DNA of 64,000 nucleotides, taken from positions 1-64,000 of the forward strand of contig CALJKW010000010.1 of the NCBI GenBank assembly GCA_937980205.1, in the 5' to 3' direction. The notes beneath the pieces were generated by a model. The model had not been told where the DNA came from. It did not search any database and worked only from the letters and a program-made list of their open reading frames with translations. Shown piece by piece: positions 33,748 through 41,742 of this stretch (its first letter is position 1; every line of letters begins with the position of its first letter). Made by a program: the position numbers and the translations under genes. Source of the stretch: an uncultured Myxococcales bacterium (lineage in GTDB: Bacteria; Myxococcota; Myxococcia; Myxococcales; Myxococcaceae).

Positions 33748-34227
33748 GTGGGTGACTCCACCACTTTGAAGGCCATCGAGCCACCACTCGTTCTGGTGCT
33801 CGTCTCGCCGCAGATTCCCCCCAACACGGGGAACGTCGCCCGGCTCTGCGCCGTCACCGGCTGCCGGCTGGTGCTCGTCGAGCCCCTGGGCTTCTCCATC
33901 GCCGACAAGGAGCTCAAGCGCGCCGGCCTCGACTACTGGGACAAGGTGTTCCTCAAGCTCTACCAGAGCTGGGAGGAATACGTGTCGGCGACGCCCGGCG
34001 TGCGGCGGTGGCTGTTCACCGCCCGCGCCGGAGACGCCCACTGGGACGTGAAGTACCAGGGCGGCGATCACCTGGTGTTCGGCAGCGAGACCAAGGGCCT
34101 GGGCGCAGAGATCCTCGCGACGGGGCCGAACGTGACGCTGCCCATGCTCGAGGAGCGGCGGTCGCTCAACCTCTCCACGGCGGTCGGCATCGCCGCGTAC
34201 GAGGCGCTGCGTCAGCTGTCGCGCTGA
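33748..34227 (+). CDS. trmL: tRNA (cytidine/uridine-2'-O-)-methyltransferase TrmL
   Basis: 159 residues, matching the small SPOUT methyltransferase TrmL. VLVSPQIPPNTGNVARLCAVTG is the N-terminal family motif; LVFGSETKGLG and LNLSTAVGIAAYEALRQL form the deep trefoil knot that binds SAM. The enzyme methylates the ribose of the wobble base (C34/U34) of tRNALeu isoacceptors. Start GTG at 33748 (VGDSTTLKAIEPP); a start nearer residue 10 is possible. It ends inside the convergent oxygenase gene (16 nt overlap). Confidence 0.9.
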   Translation: MGDSTTLKAIEPPLVLVLVSPQIPPNTGNVARLCAVTGCRLVLVEPLGFSIADKELKRAGLDYWDKVFLKLYQSWEEYVSATPGVRRWLFTARAGDAHWDVKYQGGDHLVFGSETKGLGAEILATGPNVTLPMLEERRSLNLSTAVGIAAYEALRQLSR

Positions 34228-34757
34228 TACATCACGTCGGTGCGCAGCACGTACTTGCGGCCTTCGTCGACCGCGCAGCCCTCGTGCAGGATGTAGTGCT
34301 CGAACAGCAGCGCCTGCCCGCGCTTCGGCACGACGCGCTCCTCCAGATCGAGGAAGTGGGTGGCTCCGCCGAGGAACCCGTCGTTCAGGTACAAGAGCAC
34401 GGTGAGCTCGCTGCGCTCACGCGGGCTGCGGATGAACGACCCGTCGAAGTGCGGCGCGAACCGCTGGCCCGGGGAGTACCGGTAGCCGCGGAAGCGCTCG
34501 TTGAGCCCGACGGGCACGCCCTCGACGTCCTCGAGCTGGGCGGGCAGCGCGGGCTTCAGCCGGCTGAACACCTCGGCCGCGAGCGCGGGGTCGTCGAAGA
34601 TCACGCGCTCGTTGTTGCGGATCTCGGGATCCATCACGAAGCCTCGCGCCGTCGTGATCGGCGCGACCGCCGGCGAGAGCGCGTCGATGCGCTTCATCAG
34701 CGTCTCGCACTCCTGCGAGGTCAGGACGTCGTCGAGCAGCAGCGTGAACGTCCTCAC
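34212..34757 (-). CDS. 2-oxoglutarate/Fe(II)-dependent oxygenase
   Basis: 181 residues, a compact double-stranded beta-helix prolyl-4-hydroxylase-like enzyme. The iron triad is visible: HFD in FAPHFDGSFI and the distal His in HYILHEGCAV; the 2-oxoglutarate-binding Arg is in RKYVLRTDVMY. Typical substrates are protein side chains, but none is indicated. GTG at 34757 overlaps the stop of the NAD kinase-like gene by 4 nt, so it is the fourth gene of the NrtR-like operon. The 3' end overlaps trmL convergently by 16 nt. Confidence 0.85.
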   Translation of the reverse strand: MRTFTLLLDDVLTSQECETLMKRIDALSPAVAPITTARGFVMDPEIRNNERVIFDDPALAAEVFSRLKPALPAQLEDVEGVPVGLNERFRGYRYSPGQRFAPHFDGSFIRSPRERSELTVLLYLNDGFLGGATHFLDLEERVVPKRGQALLFEHYILHEGCAVDEGRKYVLRTDVMYQRDS

Positions 34758-35632
34758 GTCACCAGCTCCAGCGCCATCTTCGCGCGCGACACCGTCACGG
34801 TCTGCCCGTAGGTCAGCACGAGGTGATCCGACTCGATGCCGTCTCCGAAGCACACGCCGCCGTCGTCCATCTCGGCGCTGAGCGAGAGCGAGCCCTGCAG
34901 CACGCCGTGCACGAGCGTGGCGCCGGTCGCCCGGCTGGCCCACGCCTCGCGGACGAGGAAGACGAGCTCGGTCGACGTCGGCGAGGGCAGGGCAGGGCAC
35001 CCTTCGCGGTGCAGCGCGATGCTCTGCGCCCAGCCGGTGGCGCCGGTGCCGGTCGCGATGATGATGCCGGACGAGCTGTGGCGCTCGCGGCGGTCTCCGA
35101 CCTTCAGGGTGTACCGCGCGCTCTGGTGCGAGCGGTGGCCGATGAAGAGCTCGTTGAGCGCCAGCAGCGTGCGCCCGTCGTCGGTGGCCGCCTGTGCCAG
35201 CGTGCGCGCTTCCGTCTTCAGCTTCTGCGCTTCGAACGCCGCCATGAGGTCCGCCGCCGCCTTGGGCTCGTGCCGCGCGAGCACGCCAGGCGTGAAGTTG
35301 ATGCCGGCGACCGGCTGGCCGCGCAGGTACTTCGCCACGTTCGCGACGAGCCCGTCCTGCCCGACGGCGAGCACGAGATCTTCCGGCTCGAACAGGAACC
35401 GATCGAGCTCGGCGCGCTGCACCTGCGCCCGCCTCCAGTGGCGCGGCACCGCGCCGAGCACCGTGTGCAGCGCGCGGTCCTGCGCGACGTGCCGATCCCA
35501 CACCTCGTCGAGGCTCTGCCCGCGCGACTCGAGCACGAAGCGCGCCTGCTCGCGCGTGCCGTGCCGCAGCAGCAGCGCCGTGTAGTCGGTCGGCCGCGTC
35601 ACCACGACCGCCCGCGGCGGCAGCGTCTTCAT
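34754..35632 (-). CDS. Divergent NAD kinase-like protein
   Basis: 292 residues. The alpha/beta-sandwich NAD kinase pattern is present but altered: DLVLAVGQDGLVANVAKYL replaces the usual GGDGT (the Asp and Gly of GxDG remain), ALNELFIGHRSHQSARYTL corresponds to the NE motif, and SSGIIIATGTGATGWAQSI to the STPTGSTAY loop. These changes place it in the divergent 'NADK-like' group; it may phosphorylate another adenosine dinucleotide or act as an ATP-NAD sensor. ATG at 35632 overlaps the band-7 gene stop by 4 nt. Neighbour NrtR-like regulator favours a link to NAD metabolism. Confidence 0.8.
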   Translation of the reverse strand: MKTLPPRAVVVTRPTDYTALLLRHGTREQARFVLESRGQSLDEVWDRHVAQDRALHTVLGAVPRHWRRAQVQRAELDRFLFEPEDLVLAVGQDGLVANVAKYLRGQPVAGINFTPGVLARHEPKAAADLMAAFEAQKLKTEARTLAQAATDDGRTLLALNELFIGHRSHQSARYTLKVGDRRERHSSSGIIIATGTGATGWAQSIALHREGCPALPSPTSTELVFLVREAWASRATGATLVHGVLQGSLSLSAEMDDGGVCFGDGIESDHLVLTYGQTVTVSRAKMALELVT

Positions 35633-36600
35633 GACGCCTTCTTCCGGAGCAGCTGCTCGAGCAGCGGCGCGAGGCCGTCGGAGCCCAGGCTGATGTGGCC
35701 GATGTTCTGCAGCTTGCCGGCGAGCTCGCGCGCGGCGAGGCCCATCAGCGCCTCGGGCGGCAGGTGCTTGTAGATCTCCATGCGCGCGCGCTCGGCGCCC
35801 ACCTTCGCCTCTTCGACGACGCGGATGTTGCCGGCCTGCGCCTCGGCGTTGATGCGCACGTTCTCGGCCGCGGCCTCGGCCTCGATGCGCTTGTTCTGGG
35901 TGCGCTGGTTGATCAGCGTCTCCTCGCGGCGGGCGAGCTCGATCTGGTTCGCGAGCTCGTTCTCCTGAATGGCGCGCTCCTTGTCGACGGCGAGCGCGCG
36001 GCGCTGGAACGTGGCCTCGTCGGCGCTCTGCTGAATGCGCTCGCGGGTGGGCATCTGCAGCGCCTGCTCCATCTCGGCGGTCGGCTGCACGGCGGTCACG
36101 CGCGTCGACGTGATCTCGACGCCGATGCCGGCGAACGTGGGGTCGGAGGTGAGCCCCTCGTGGATCGCCTCGCGCATCGCCGCGACGCCCTCGTCGAGCA
36201 GCGCCGTCAGCGGCTTGCGCGCCATCGCGGTCGAGGCGAGCTGCTGCGCGAGGCCGCTCACCAGGCCGGCGAGGCGATCGAGCGGGTCCTCGTTGAACAT
36301 TCCGGTGGACGGGTCGATCGAGAAGTCGATGTGTCGCGCGAGCAGGGCAGGGTCCACGACCCGGTACCCGATGACTCCGTTCACCGTCACGTCCTGGAAG
36401 TCGCGCGAGCGGGCGCGCACGCAGATCGTGATGTCGCGGTCGTCGAGCGGCACCTCGGCGAGGCTCGTGCCCAGCGGCATGAACCAGAACGACAGCCCCG
36501 GGCCGGCGCGCCTGAGCTTGCCGTCCTTCCAGAACATCACGTGGCTGGTGGGCTCGGCTCTCAGGTGACGGGCGAACAGCAGGGAGTGAATCGTTGCCAT
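35629..36600 (-). CDS. SPFH/band-7 family protein
   Basis: 323 residues. SPFH domain in the first two thirds (LRAGPGLSFWFMPLGTSLAEVPLDDRDI..., with the VRARSRDFQDVTVNGVIGYRVVDP beta region), then a coiled region with repeated Glu/Ala/Arg (TQNKRIEAEAAAENVRINAEAQ) and a short C-terminal segment. No N-terminal transmembrane helix, unlike stomatin; it may attach by the hydrophobic GLSFWFM hairpin. A strong Shine-Dalgarno (GGAGG at 36607-36611, 6 nt before the ATG) marks the start. It is 12 nt downstream of the NrtR-like gene. Band-7 proteins scaffold membrane microdomains. Confidence 0.85.
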   Translation of the reverse strand: MATIHSLLFARHLRAEPTSHVMFWKDGKLRRAGPGLSFWFMPLGTSLAEVPLDDRDITICVRARSRDFQDVTVNGVIGYRVVDPALLARHIDFSIDPSTGMFNEDPLDRLAGLVSGLAQQLASTAMARKPLTALLDEGVAAMREAIHEGLTSDPTFAGIGVEITSTRVTAVQPTAEMEQALQMPTRERIQQSADEATFQRRALAVDKERAIQENELANQIELARREETLINQRTQNKRIEAEAAAENVRINAEAQAGNIRVVEEAKVGAERARMEIYKHLPPEALMGLAARELAGKLQNIGHISLGSDGLAPLLEQLLRKKAS

Positions 36601-36612
36601 GGACTGCCTCCT

Positions 36613-37326
36613 TCAAAGAGCGGAGCGACGGACGAACCGGTACAGCTCGGCGGGACGGTGCAGGACGTCGCGCTCGTGCGCGCCGGTCGCCTCGAGCTGA
36701 TCCGACGCGAGCATGCGGCGGCGGAACGAGTCCTTGTTCATCGGCTCGCCCATCACCGCCTCGTGCACGTCCTGCAGCTGGCGCAGCGTGAACTGCTCCG
36801 GCAGCAGCTGAAAGCCGACCGGCGTGTAGTCGAGCTTGCCGCGCAGCCGGTTCACCGCGAGGCCGATGATGTCGGCGTGGTCGAGGAACAGCTCGACCTT
36901 GCCGCCCTTCTCGTCGAGCACGTCGACCGGGCCGCCCGTCTTGCCCTTCCAGGGCACCTGCACGTTCAGCTTCTTCGCGGTCGCCTTCCCGAAGCGGGCG
37001 GCGTCGAGCAGCGCGAAGTAGCCCACGGTGATGACGCGGCCACGCGGGTCGCGGCGCGGGTCTCCGAAGGTGAACAGCTGCTCGAGGAACACGCGCGAGA
37101 GCCCGGCCTTGTCGCGCAACAGGCGCGCTGCCGCGTCGTCGAGCGACTCGTCGATCTGCACGAAGCCGCCGGGCAGCGCATAGGTGCCCTCCTGCGGAGG
37201 GATGGAGCGCTCGTACAGCAGCACCGACAGCTTGCCGGCGTCGACGGTGAGGCAGACCACGTCGACGGCGACCGAAGGCCGCGGGTACTCGTCGAACCGC
37301 TTCGGCGATGACCTTTTCTGCGCCAT
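36613..37326 (-). CDS. NrtR-like Nudix transcriptional regulator
   Basis: 237 residues. The N-terminal YPRPSVAVDVVCLTVDAGKLSVLL and GTYALPGGFVQIDESLDDAAARLL are the NrtR Nudix fold; the Nudix box is degenerate, as in non-catalytic regulator forms. The C-terminal 80 residues (about 160-237, with LLPEQFTLRQLQDVHEAVMG and FRRRMLASDQLEATG) are the winged helix. NrtR proteins repress NAD biosynthesis and related genes when ADP-ribose is low. ATG at 37326 (MAQKRSSPKRFDEYPRP) is chosen; an ATG at 37353 is in frame. The palindrome overlapping the start suggests autoregulation of a four-gene operon. Confidence 0.85.
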   Translation of the reverse strand: MAQKRSSPKRFDEYPRPSVAVDVVCLTVDAGKLSVLLYERSIPPQEGTYALPGGFVQIDESLDDAAARLLRDKAGLSRVFLEQLFTFGDPRRDPRGRVITVGYFALLDAARFGKATAKKLNVQVPWKGKTGGPVDVLDEKGGKVELFLDHADIIGLAVNRLRGKLDYTPVGFQLLPEQFTLRQLQDVHEAVMGEPMNKDSFRRRMLASDQLEATGAHERDVLHRPAELYRFVRRSAL

Positions 37327-37345
37327 GCATATAAGGTTATATGCA
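37326..37345. promoter_or_regulatory. Perfect palindrome, likely NrtR-like operator
   Basis: TGCATATAA-GG-TTATATGCA has two perfect 9-bp inverted arms. It touches the ATG of the NrtR-like gene and lies 60 nt upstream of the divergent giant J-domain gene, so it can control both. AT-rich palindromes of this size are typical of NrtR and other dimeric winged-helix binding sites. Transcript starts are not visible. Confidence 0.7.
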
Positions 37346-37405
37346 CGATGCATCTAAGCGCAAGGGGTCTGGCCTCCGTCGAGGGCGGGGGTAAGCTTCA
37401 GGGCC

Positions 37406-40400
37406 GTGTCCGCCGTCGCCGAAGCCCTCCTGCAGGCCCACAAGCAGCGCGCCAGTGGGTGGATGACGCTCACGTGGTCGGGCCGCGAGTCGAAGCTCCT
37501 CTTGAAAGAGGGAGACCTCGTCGGCGCCCAGATGGGCTTCGGGCACCAGACGGTGCTGCAGGGCCTGTTGCAGTCGAAGAAGCTGAGCCTCACGCAGCTC
37601 GACGCGCTGTGGGCGCGGGGCGATGCGGGCAAGACGGATCCCGAGACGCTCGAGGACGTCGGCGCGAACCCGGCAGAGGTCACCTCGCAGCAGGTGCTCG
37701 CCCAGGTGCGGCGTCTCTCCACGCTGGCGGCGCAAGTGCGCTTCGAGGCGGGAGAGGTCTCTGCGAGCGCCGCGGCGGTCTCCGGCGTCGAGGCGGTGCG
37801 CGCGGCGTTCGAGAGCGTCGCGAAGGGTGACGCGCAGCCGAAGGTGTTCCGTTGCCCCGACGTCTCGGCCTGCGCCGACTGGCTGCTGACGCGCGAGGAG
37901 CACGCGCTGCTCGAAGGCCTCGGCGAATTCAAGAACCCCGGCAAGCTGACGCTCGGCCAGCGCGTGCTGCTCGAGCTGCTCGAGCGCGAGGGGAAGCTCG
38001 AGTCGGTGCCCGAGGCCGAGTGGCTCGAGCGCCTCGCGGAGGAAGAGCGGCGCCGCGCCGAGGAAGAGGCCCGGCTCGCCGAGGAGCGCCGCCGCGCCGA
38101 AGAAGAGGCCCGCCTCGCCGAGGAGCGCCGTCGCGCCGAAGAGGAAGCTCGCCTCGCCGAGGAGAAGCGGCTCGCCGAAGAGGCCCGCCGCCGCGAGGAA
38201 GAGCGCCGGCTGGCCGAAGAAGAGGCCCGCCTCGCCGAGGAGCGCCGCCAGGCCGAGGAGGCCGAACGCCTCGAGCGGGAGCGCCGGCTCGCGGAAGAGG
38301 AAGCGCGCCGCGCCGAGGCCCGTCGCATCGCCGAGGAAGAGGCCCGGCTCGCCGAGGAGCGCCGCCGCGCCGAGGAGGAGGCTCGCCTCGCCGAAGAGCG
38401 CCGCCGCGCCGAGGAAGAGGCGCGGCTCGCCGAAGAGCAGCGCCGCGCCGAGGAAGAGGCGCGGCTCGCCGAAGAGCGCCGCCGCGCCGAGGAAGAGGCA
38501 CGCCTCGCGGAAGAGCAGCGCCTCGCCGAGGAGGCCCGCCTCGCGGAGGAGAAGCGCCGCGAGGAAGAGCGGCTCGCCGAGGAGGCCCGGCTCGCGGAGG
38601 AGAAGCGTCGCGCCGAGGAAGAGGCACGTCTCGCCGAAGAAGCCCGCCTCGCGGAAGAGAAGCGCCGCGAAGAGGAGCGCGCCGCCGAGGAGGCCCGCCT
38701 CGCAGAGGAGAAGCGCCGCGAAGAAGAGCGCGCCGCCGAAGAGGCCCGCCTCGCGGAGGAGAAGCGCCGCGAAGAAGAGCGCCTCGCAGAGGAGAAGCGC
38801 CGCGAGGAGGAGCGCGCCGCCGAGGAGGCCCGCCTCGCGGAGGAGAAGCGCCGCGAAGAGGAGCGCGCGGCCGAGGAAGCGCGCCTCGCGGAGGAGAAGC
38901 GCCGCGAAGACGAGCGCGCCGCCGAGGAAGCGCGGCTCGCGGAGGAGAAGCGCCGCGAAGACGAGCGCGCGGCCGAGGAAGCGCGGCTCGCGGAGGAGAA
39001 GCGCCGCGAAGACGAGCGCGCGGCCGAAGAGGCCCGCGCAGCGGAAGCGCAGCGCGCCGCCGAAGAAGACGCCCGCCGCCAGGCCGAGCGCGAAGCCCGT
39101 CGCGCCGAGCAGGCGCGCCGCATCGAGGCCGAAGAGGCTCGCTTCGCCGAAGAGCAGCGCCAGGCCGAGGAGGCCCGGGTCGCCGAGGAGCAGCGGCAGG
39201 CCGCCGAGCGCCAGCGCATCGCCGACGAGGCGCGCGCCGCGCAGGAGGCCCGCCTCGCGCAGGAGCGCCGCTTCTCCGAAGAGCTCCGCCGCGCGAAGGA
39301 GGCCCGCGAGGCCGAAGAGGCCGCCGCCCGCCACGCCGAGCAGGAGCGCCTCGCCGAAGAGCGCCGCCGCGCCGAAGAAGAGCAGCGCCTCGCCGAGGAG
39401 AAGCGCCTCGCGGAAGAGGCCGCCCACCGCGCCGAGCAGCAGCGCCGGGAAGAGCAGGAAGCCGAAGAGGCCCGCCTGCGCGAGCAGGAACGCGTCGCCG
39501 CCGAGCGCATCGCCCGCGAAGACGAGGAGCGCCGCCAGAACGAGGCGCGCCTCGCCGCCGAGAAGGCCGCCGAGGAGAAGCGCCGCGAGGAAGAGCGCGC
39601 CGCCGCCGAGCAGCGCGAGCGCGAAGAGGCCGAGGCCCGCCTCGCCGAGCAGCGCCGCCGCTACGAAGAGGAGCAGGCGGCCGCCGCAGCCGCAGCGCGC
39701 GAGATGTCTCCCGACGGCTGGTTCTCGCCCTCGCCGGCGCCGTCGATGCCGACGGCTCCGCTGCGCTTCGACGCGCAGCCCGCGCCGATCGAGGCCGAGG
39801 TCGTCACGACGCCCGAGGCCGAGCCGCCCACCATCGAAGCCGAGGTGGTCGAGGCCGAGGTCGATACGACGCCGGCTCCCGTCGTCGAGCCGCGCGGCCC
39901 CGTGCCGATGGAGCAGGCGCTGCCCACCGCGACCGAGCAGGACCGCCTCATCCTCGCGAAGCACCGCGCGCAGGCCGACCTGCTGCGAGAGCTGAACGAA
40001 GCGCTGCGGCGCAGCGCGCACACCGGCGAGCAGAAGGCGTACGTGCCGCCCGCGCCGTCGCCTCCGGTGGCGCCTCCGACGCCGCCGCCCGCTCCGCCGC
40101 CGATGAAGCAGCCGCTCATCCTCGGCGGGCCGCAGGGCAACGACGAGGGCGGAGATCTGTGGAAGTCGGTGAAGCCGGCGTCACCCGCATCGCGTCCGCC
40201 GGGGGGCGTGGCCTCGTTCGAAGAAGCGCTCAAGCGCGTCGACGCGAGCCTCGAGCAGCTGGTCGAGGCGCCGCGGTCGTCGAGCAACGAGCCTCCTCCC
40301 GAGGCCACGGTAGAAGCGATCGTGGAACCAGCGGCTCCGAGCGAGTCCGGTGGTATGGAGGCTGACTTGGGCGACCCGACTGATCCGAACGAGGCAGCGA

Positions 40401-41290
40401 AGGCGCGTCGCCAGCGCCTGCTCCGGCGGGCCATGGAGAACCTCGGCGCGATGCCGGGCGCGAAGGTCACGTCGACCTCGACGACGCAGCCCGACCTGCC
40501 GGCCGTCAACGTCGCTCCGAAAGAGGAGCCCAAGGCCACGGCGGGGACTCCGAAGCCGACGGCGGACGATCTCCAGCTCAAGGCCCAGGTGGAGAAGCGC
40601 TGGGAGGAGCTGCAGAAGAAGAAGGAGCTCTACGCGATCCTGGGCGTGCCGCTGGGCGGTGGCAAAGACCAGGTGAAGGCCGCGTTCCTCGCGCTCGCGA
40701 AGGTCTTCCACCCCGATCGCCTGCCGCCGTCGCTGCCCGAGCTCGCTCCGAAGATGCAGACGGTCTTCGAGTCGATCCGCGAGGCCTACGAGACGCTCTA
40801 CGACGACGCGCGCCGCGCCTCGTACATGAGCTCGCTGGCGTCGGGCTCCGCGAAGAAGGCGGCCACCGCCGGGGGGCCGGGCGGCGACAGCGCCGAGCTG
40901 CTGCGCCAGGGCGAGACGTTCTTCAAGAAGCGCGACTACCGCCAGGCCGAGGAGCACTTCGCCAAGGCGTACGCCATCGACAAGAGCGCCACCTCGCTGG
41001 CGGCCCAGGCCTGGGCCATCTACATGGACCCGCAGCGCAAGGCCGAGGCGCCGAACGCCAAGGGCCTGATGGCGAAGGCGGTGCAGCTCGACCCGAACTG
41101 CGACCGGGCGCACTACCAGCTCGGCGTCATCGCCCGCGTCGAGGGCGACATGGAGCGCGCCGAGCGGCACTTCCGCGAGGCCGTGCGCGTGAACCCGCGC
41201 CACCTCGAGGCCAACCAGGAGATCCGGCTCATCGAGATGCGGAAGAAGAAGCAGCAGGCGCCGAAGGGCGGCGGCTTCTTCAGTCGCTGA
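37406..41290 (+). CDS. Giant protein: PATAN-like N-terminus, 550-residue coiled coil, J domain, TPRs
   Basis: 1294 residues from a GTG start. Residues 1-200 resemble DUF4388/PATAN-type regions (SGWMTLTWSGRESKLLLKEGDLVGA, then VLQGLLQSKKLSLTQLDALW). Residues 212-762 are an almost pure Glu/Arg/Ala helix with repeated AEEARLAEEKRREEERAAEE-type units, a single long helix or coiled coil perhaps 80 nm long. About 770-1060 is Pro/Ala-rich. A J domain follows (YAILGVPLGGGKDQVKAAFLALAKVFHPDR, HPD at about 1102). The last 130 residues are TPR-like helices. The gene is divergent from the NrtR-like regulator. Its role is unknown; a cytoskeletal or chaperone-recruiting scaffold is plausible. A similar J-domain plus TPR layout occurs in other myxobacteria. 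Confidence 0.85.
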   Translation: MSAVAEALLQAHKQRASGWMTLTWSGRESKLLLKEGDLVGAQMGFGHQTVLQGLLQSKKLSLTQLDALWARGDAGKTDPETLEDVGANPAEVTSQQVLAQVRRLSTLAAQVRFEAGEVSASAAAVSGVEAVRAAFESVAKGDAQPKVFRCPDVSACADWLLTREEHALLEGLGEFKNPGKLTLGQRVLLELLEREGKLESVPEAEWLERLAEEERRRAEEEARLAEERRRAEEEARLAEERRRAEEEARLAEEKRLAEEARRREEERRLAEEEARLAEERRQAEEAERLERERRLAEEEARRAEARRIAEEEARLAEERRRAEEEARLAEERRRAEEEARLAEEQRRAEEEARLAEERRRAEEEARLAEEQRLAEEARLAEEKRREEERLAEEARLAEEKRRAEEEARLAEEARLAEEKRREEERAAEEARLAEEKRREEERAAEEARLAEEKRREEERLAEEKRREEERAAEEARLAEEKRREEERAAEEARLAEEKRREDERAAEEARLAEEKRREDERAAEEARLAEEKRREDERAAEEARAAEAQRAAEEDARRQAEREARRAEQARRIEAEEARFAEEQRQAEEARVAEEQRQAAERQRIADEARAAQEARLAQERRFSEELRRAKEAREAEEAAARHAEQERLAEERRRAEEEQRLAEEKRLAEEAAHRAEQQRREEQEAEEARLREQERVAAERIAREDEERRQNEARLAAEKAAEEKRREEERAAAEQREREEAEARLAEQRRRYEEEQAAAAAAAREMSPDGWFSPSPAPSMPTAPLRFDAQPAPIEAEVVTTPEAEPPTIEAEVVEAEVDTTPAPVVEPRGPVPMEQALPTATEQDRLILAKHRAQADLLRELNEALRRSAHTGEQKAYVPPAPSPPVAPPTPPPAPPPMKQPLILGGPQGNDEGGDLWKSVKPASPASRPPGGVASFEEALKRVDASLEQLVEAPRSSSNEPPPEATVEAIVEPAAPSESGGMEADLGDPTDPNEAAKARRQRLLRRAMENLGAMPGAKVTSTSTTQPDLPAVNVAPKEEPKATAGTPKPTADDLQLKAQVEKRWEELQKKKELYAILGVPLGGGKDQVKAAFLALAKVFHPDRLPPSLPELAPKMQTVFESIREAYETLYDDARRASYMSSLASGSAKKAATAGGPGGDSAELLRQGETFFKKRDYRQAEEHFAKAYAIDKSATSLAAQAWAIYMDPQRKAEAPNAKGLMAKAVQLDPNCDRAHYQLGVIARVEGDMERAERHFREAVRVNPRHLEANQEIRLIEMRKKKQQAPKGGGFFSR
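38041..39690 (+). repeat. Coding repeat of Glu/Arg/Ala helix units
   Basis: The coiled-coil part is built of imperfect repeats, with 30- to 60-nt DNA blocks such as gaggaagcgcgccgcgaagag recurring with silent changes. This explains the very long open frames seen on the opposite strand, which are composition effects rather than genes. Recombination between units could change the rod length in frame. Confidence 0.85.
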
Positions 41291-41322
41291 GCCTGGGGGA
41301 GGTTGGGGGACCGGAGCGCCCG

Positions 41323-41691
41323 CTAACGCAGGTAGCGCGTCAGCAGCGCCCGATCGCTCTCGGTGATCGTCTCGAACTCGATGCCCATGCCGCCGGGCTG
41401 AGCGTCTTCGGGGAACAGGCGCACCCAGCGCACGCGGCCCTCGGCGTGAACGACCTTCGGCACGCCCGGCACCTGGAACTGCAGCCACAGCTTCTCGCCC
41501 TGCTCGAAGAGGAAGTCGGCCTTCAGGAAGGCGCCGCCGGCCGAGAGGTCGGCGGCCTCGAACACCAGCTCGCCGACGCCCGAGGCCTCGGTGCAGCGGA
41601 ACACCGTGTTGATGGGCTTCCGTTCATGCCGCCGGTGTTCCGTCCCAGGTTCCACGTCTTCTTCAATAGCAGGCCTTCGAAACGTTGACAC
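41323..41691 (-). CDS. PilZ-domain c-di-GMP-binding protein
   Basis: 122 residues. The family signature is EHRRHERKPINTVFRC (RxxxR) and then LSAGGAFL (D/N-x-S-x-x-G), so c-di-GMP binding should be intact. The remainder (LWLQFQVPGVPKVVHAEGRVRWV...GMGIEFETI) is the usual PilZ barrel. Start GTG at 41691 is a choice: no ATG is near and upstream codons are not protein-like. It is divergent from the pseudo-receiver gene (51 nt between). Together with the HD-GYP gene further on, it shows c-di-GMP signalling in this organism. Confidence 0.85.
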   Translation of the reverse strand: MSTFRRPAIEEDVEPGTEHRRHERKPINTVFRCTEASGVGELVFEAADLSAGGAFLKADFLFEQGEKLWLQFQVPGVPKVVHAEGRVRWVRLFPEDAQPGGMGIEFETITESDRALLTRYLR

Positions 41692-41742
41692 CCACGTCCG
41701 CGCAAAGAAACATCCGCGTTTCCTCGGTAATAAGGAGTCGTC

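Noticed and set aside
37354..40021. Very long open frames on the minus strand (718-894 codons)
   Set aside because: They are antisense shadows of the Glu/Arg/Ala coiled coil: translation gives Leu/Gly/Ala/Arg or Ser/Ala/Arg monotony, no domain and no start signal.
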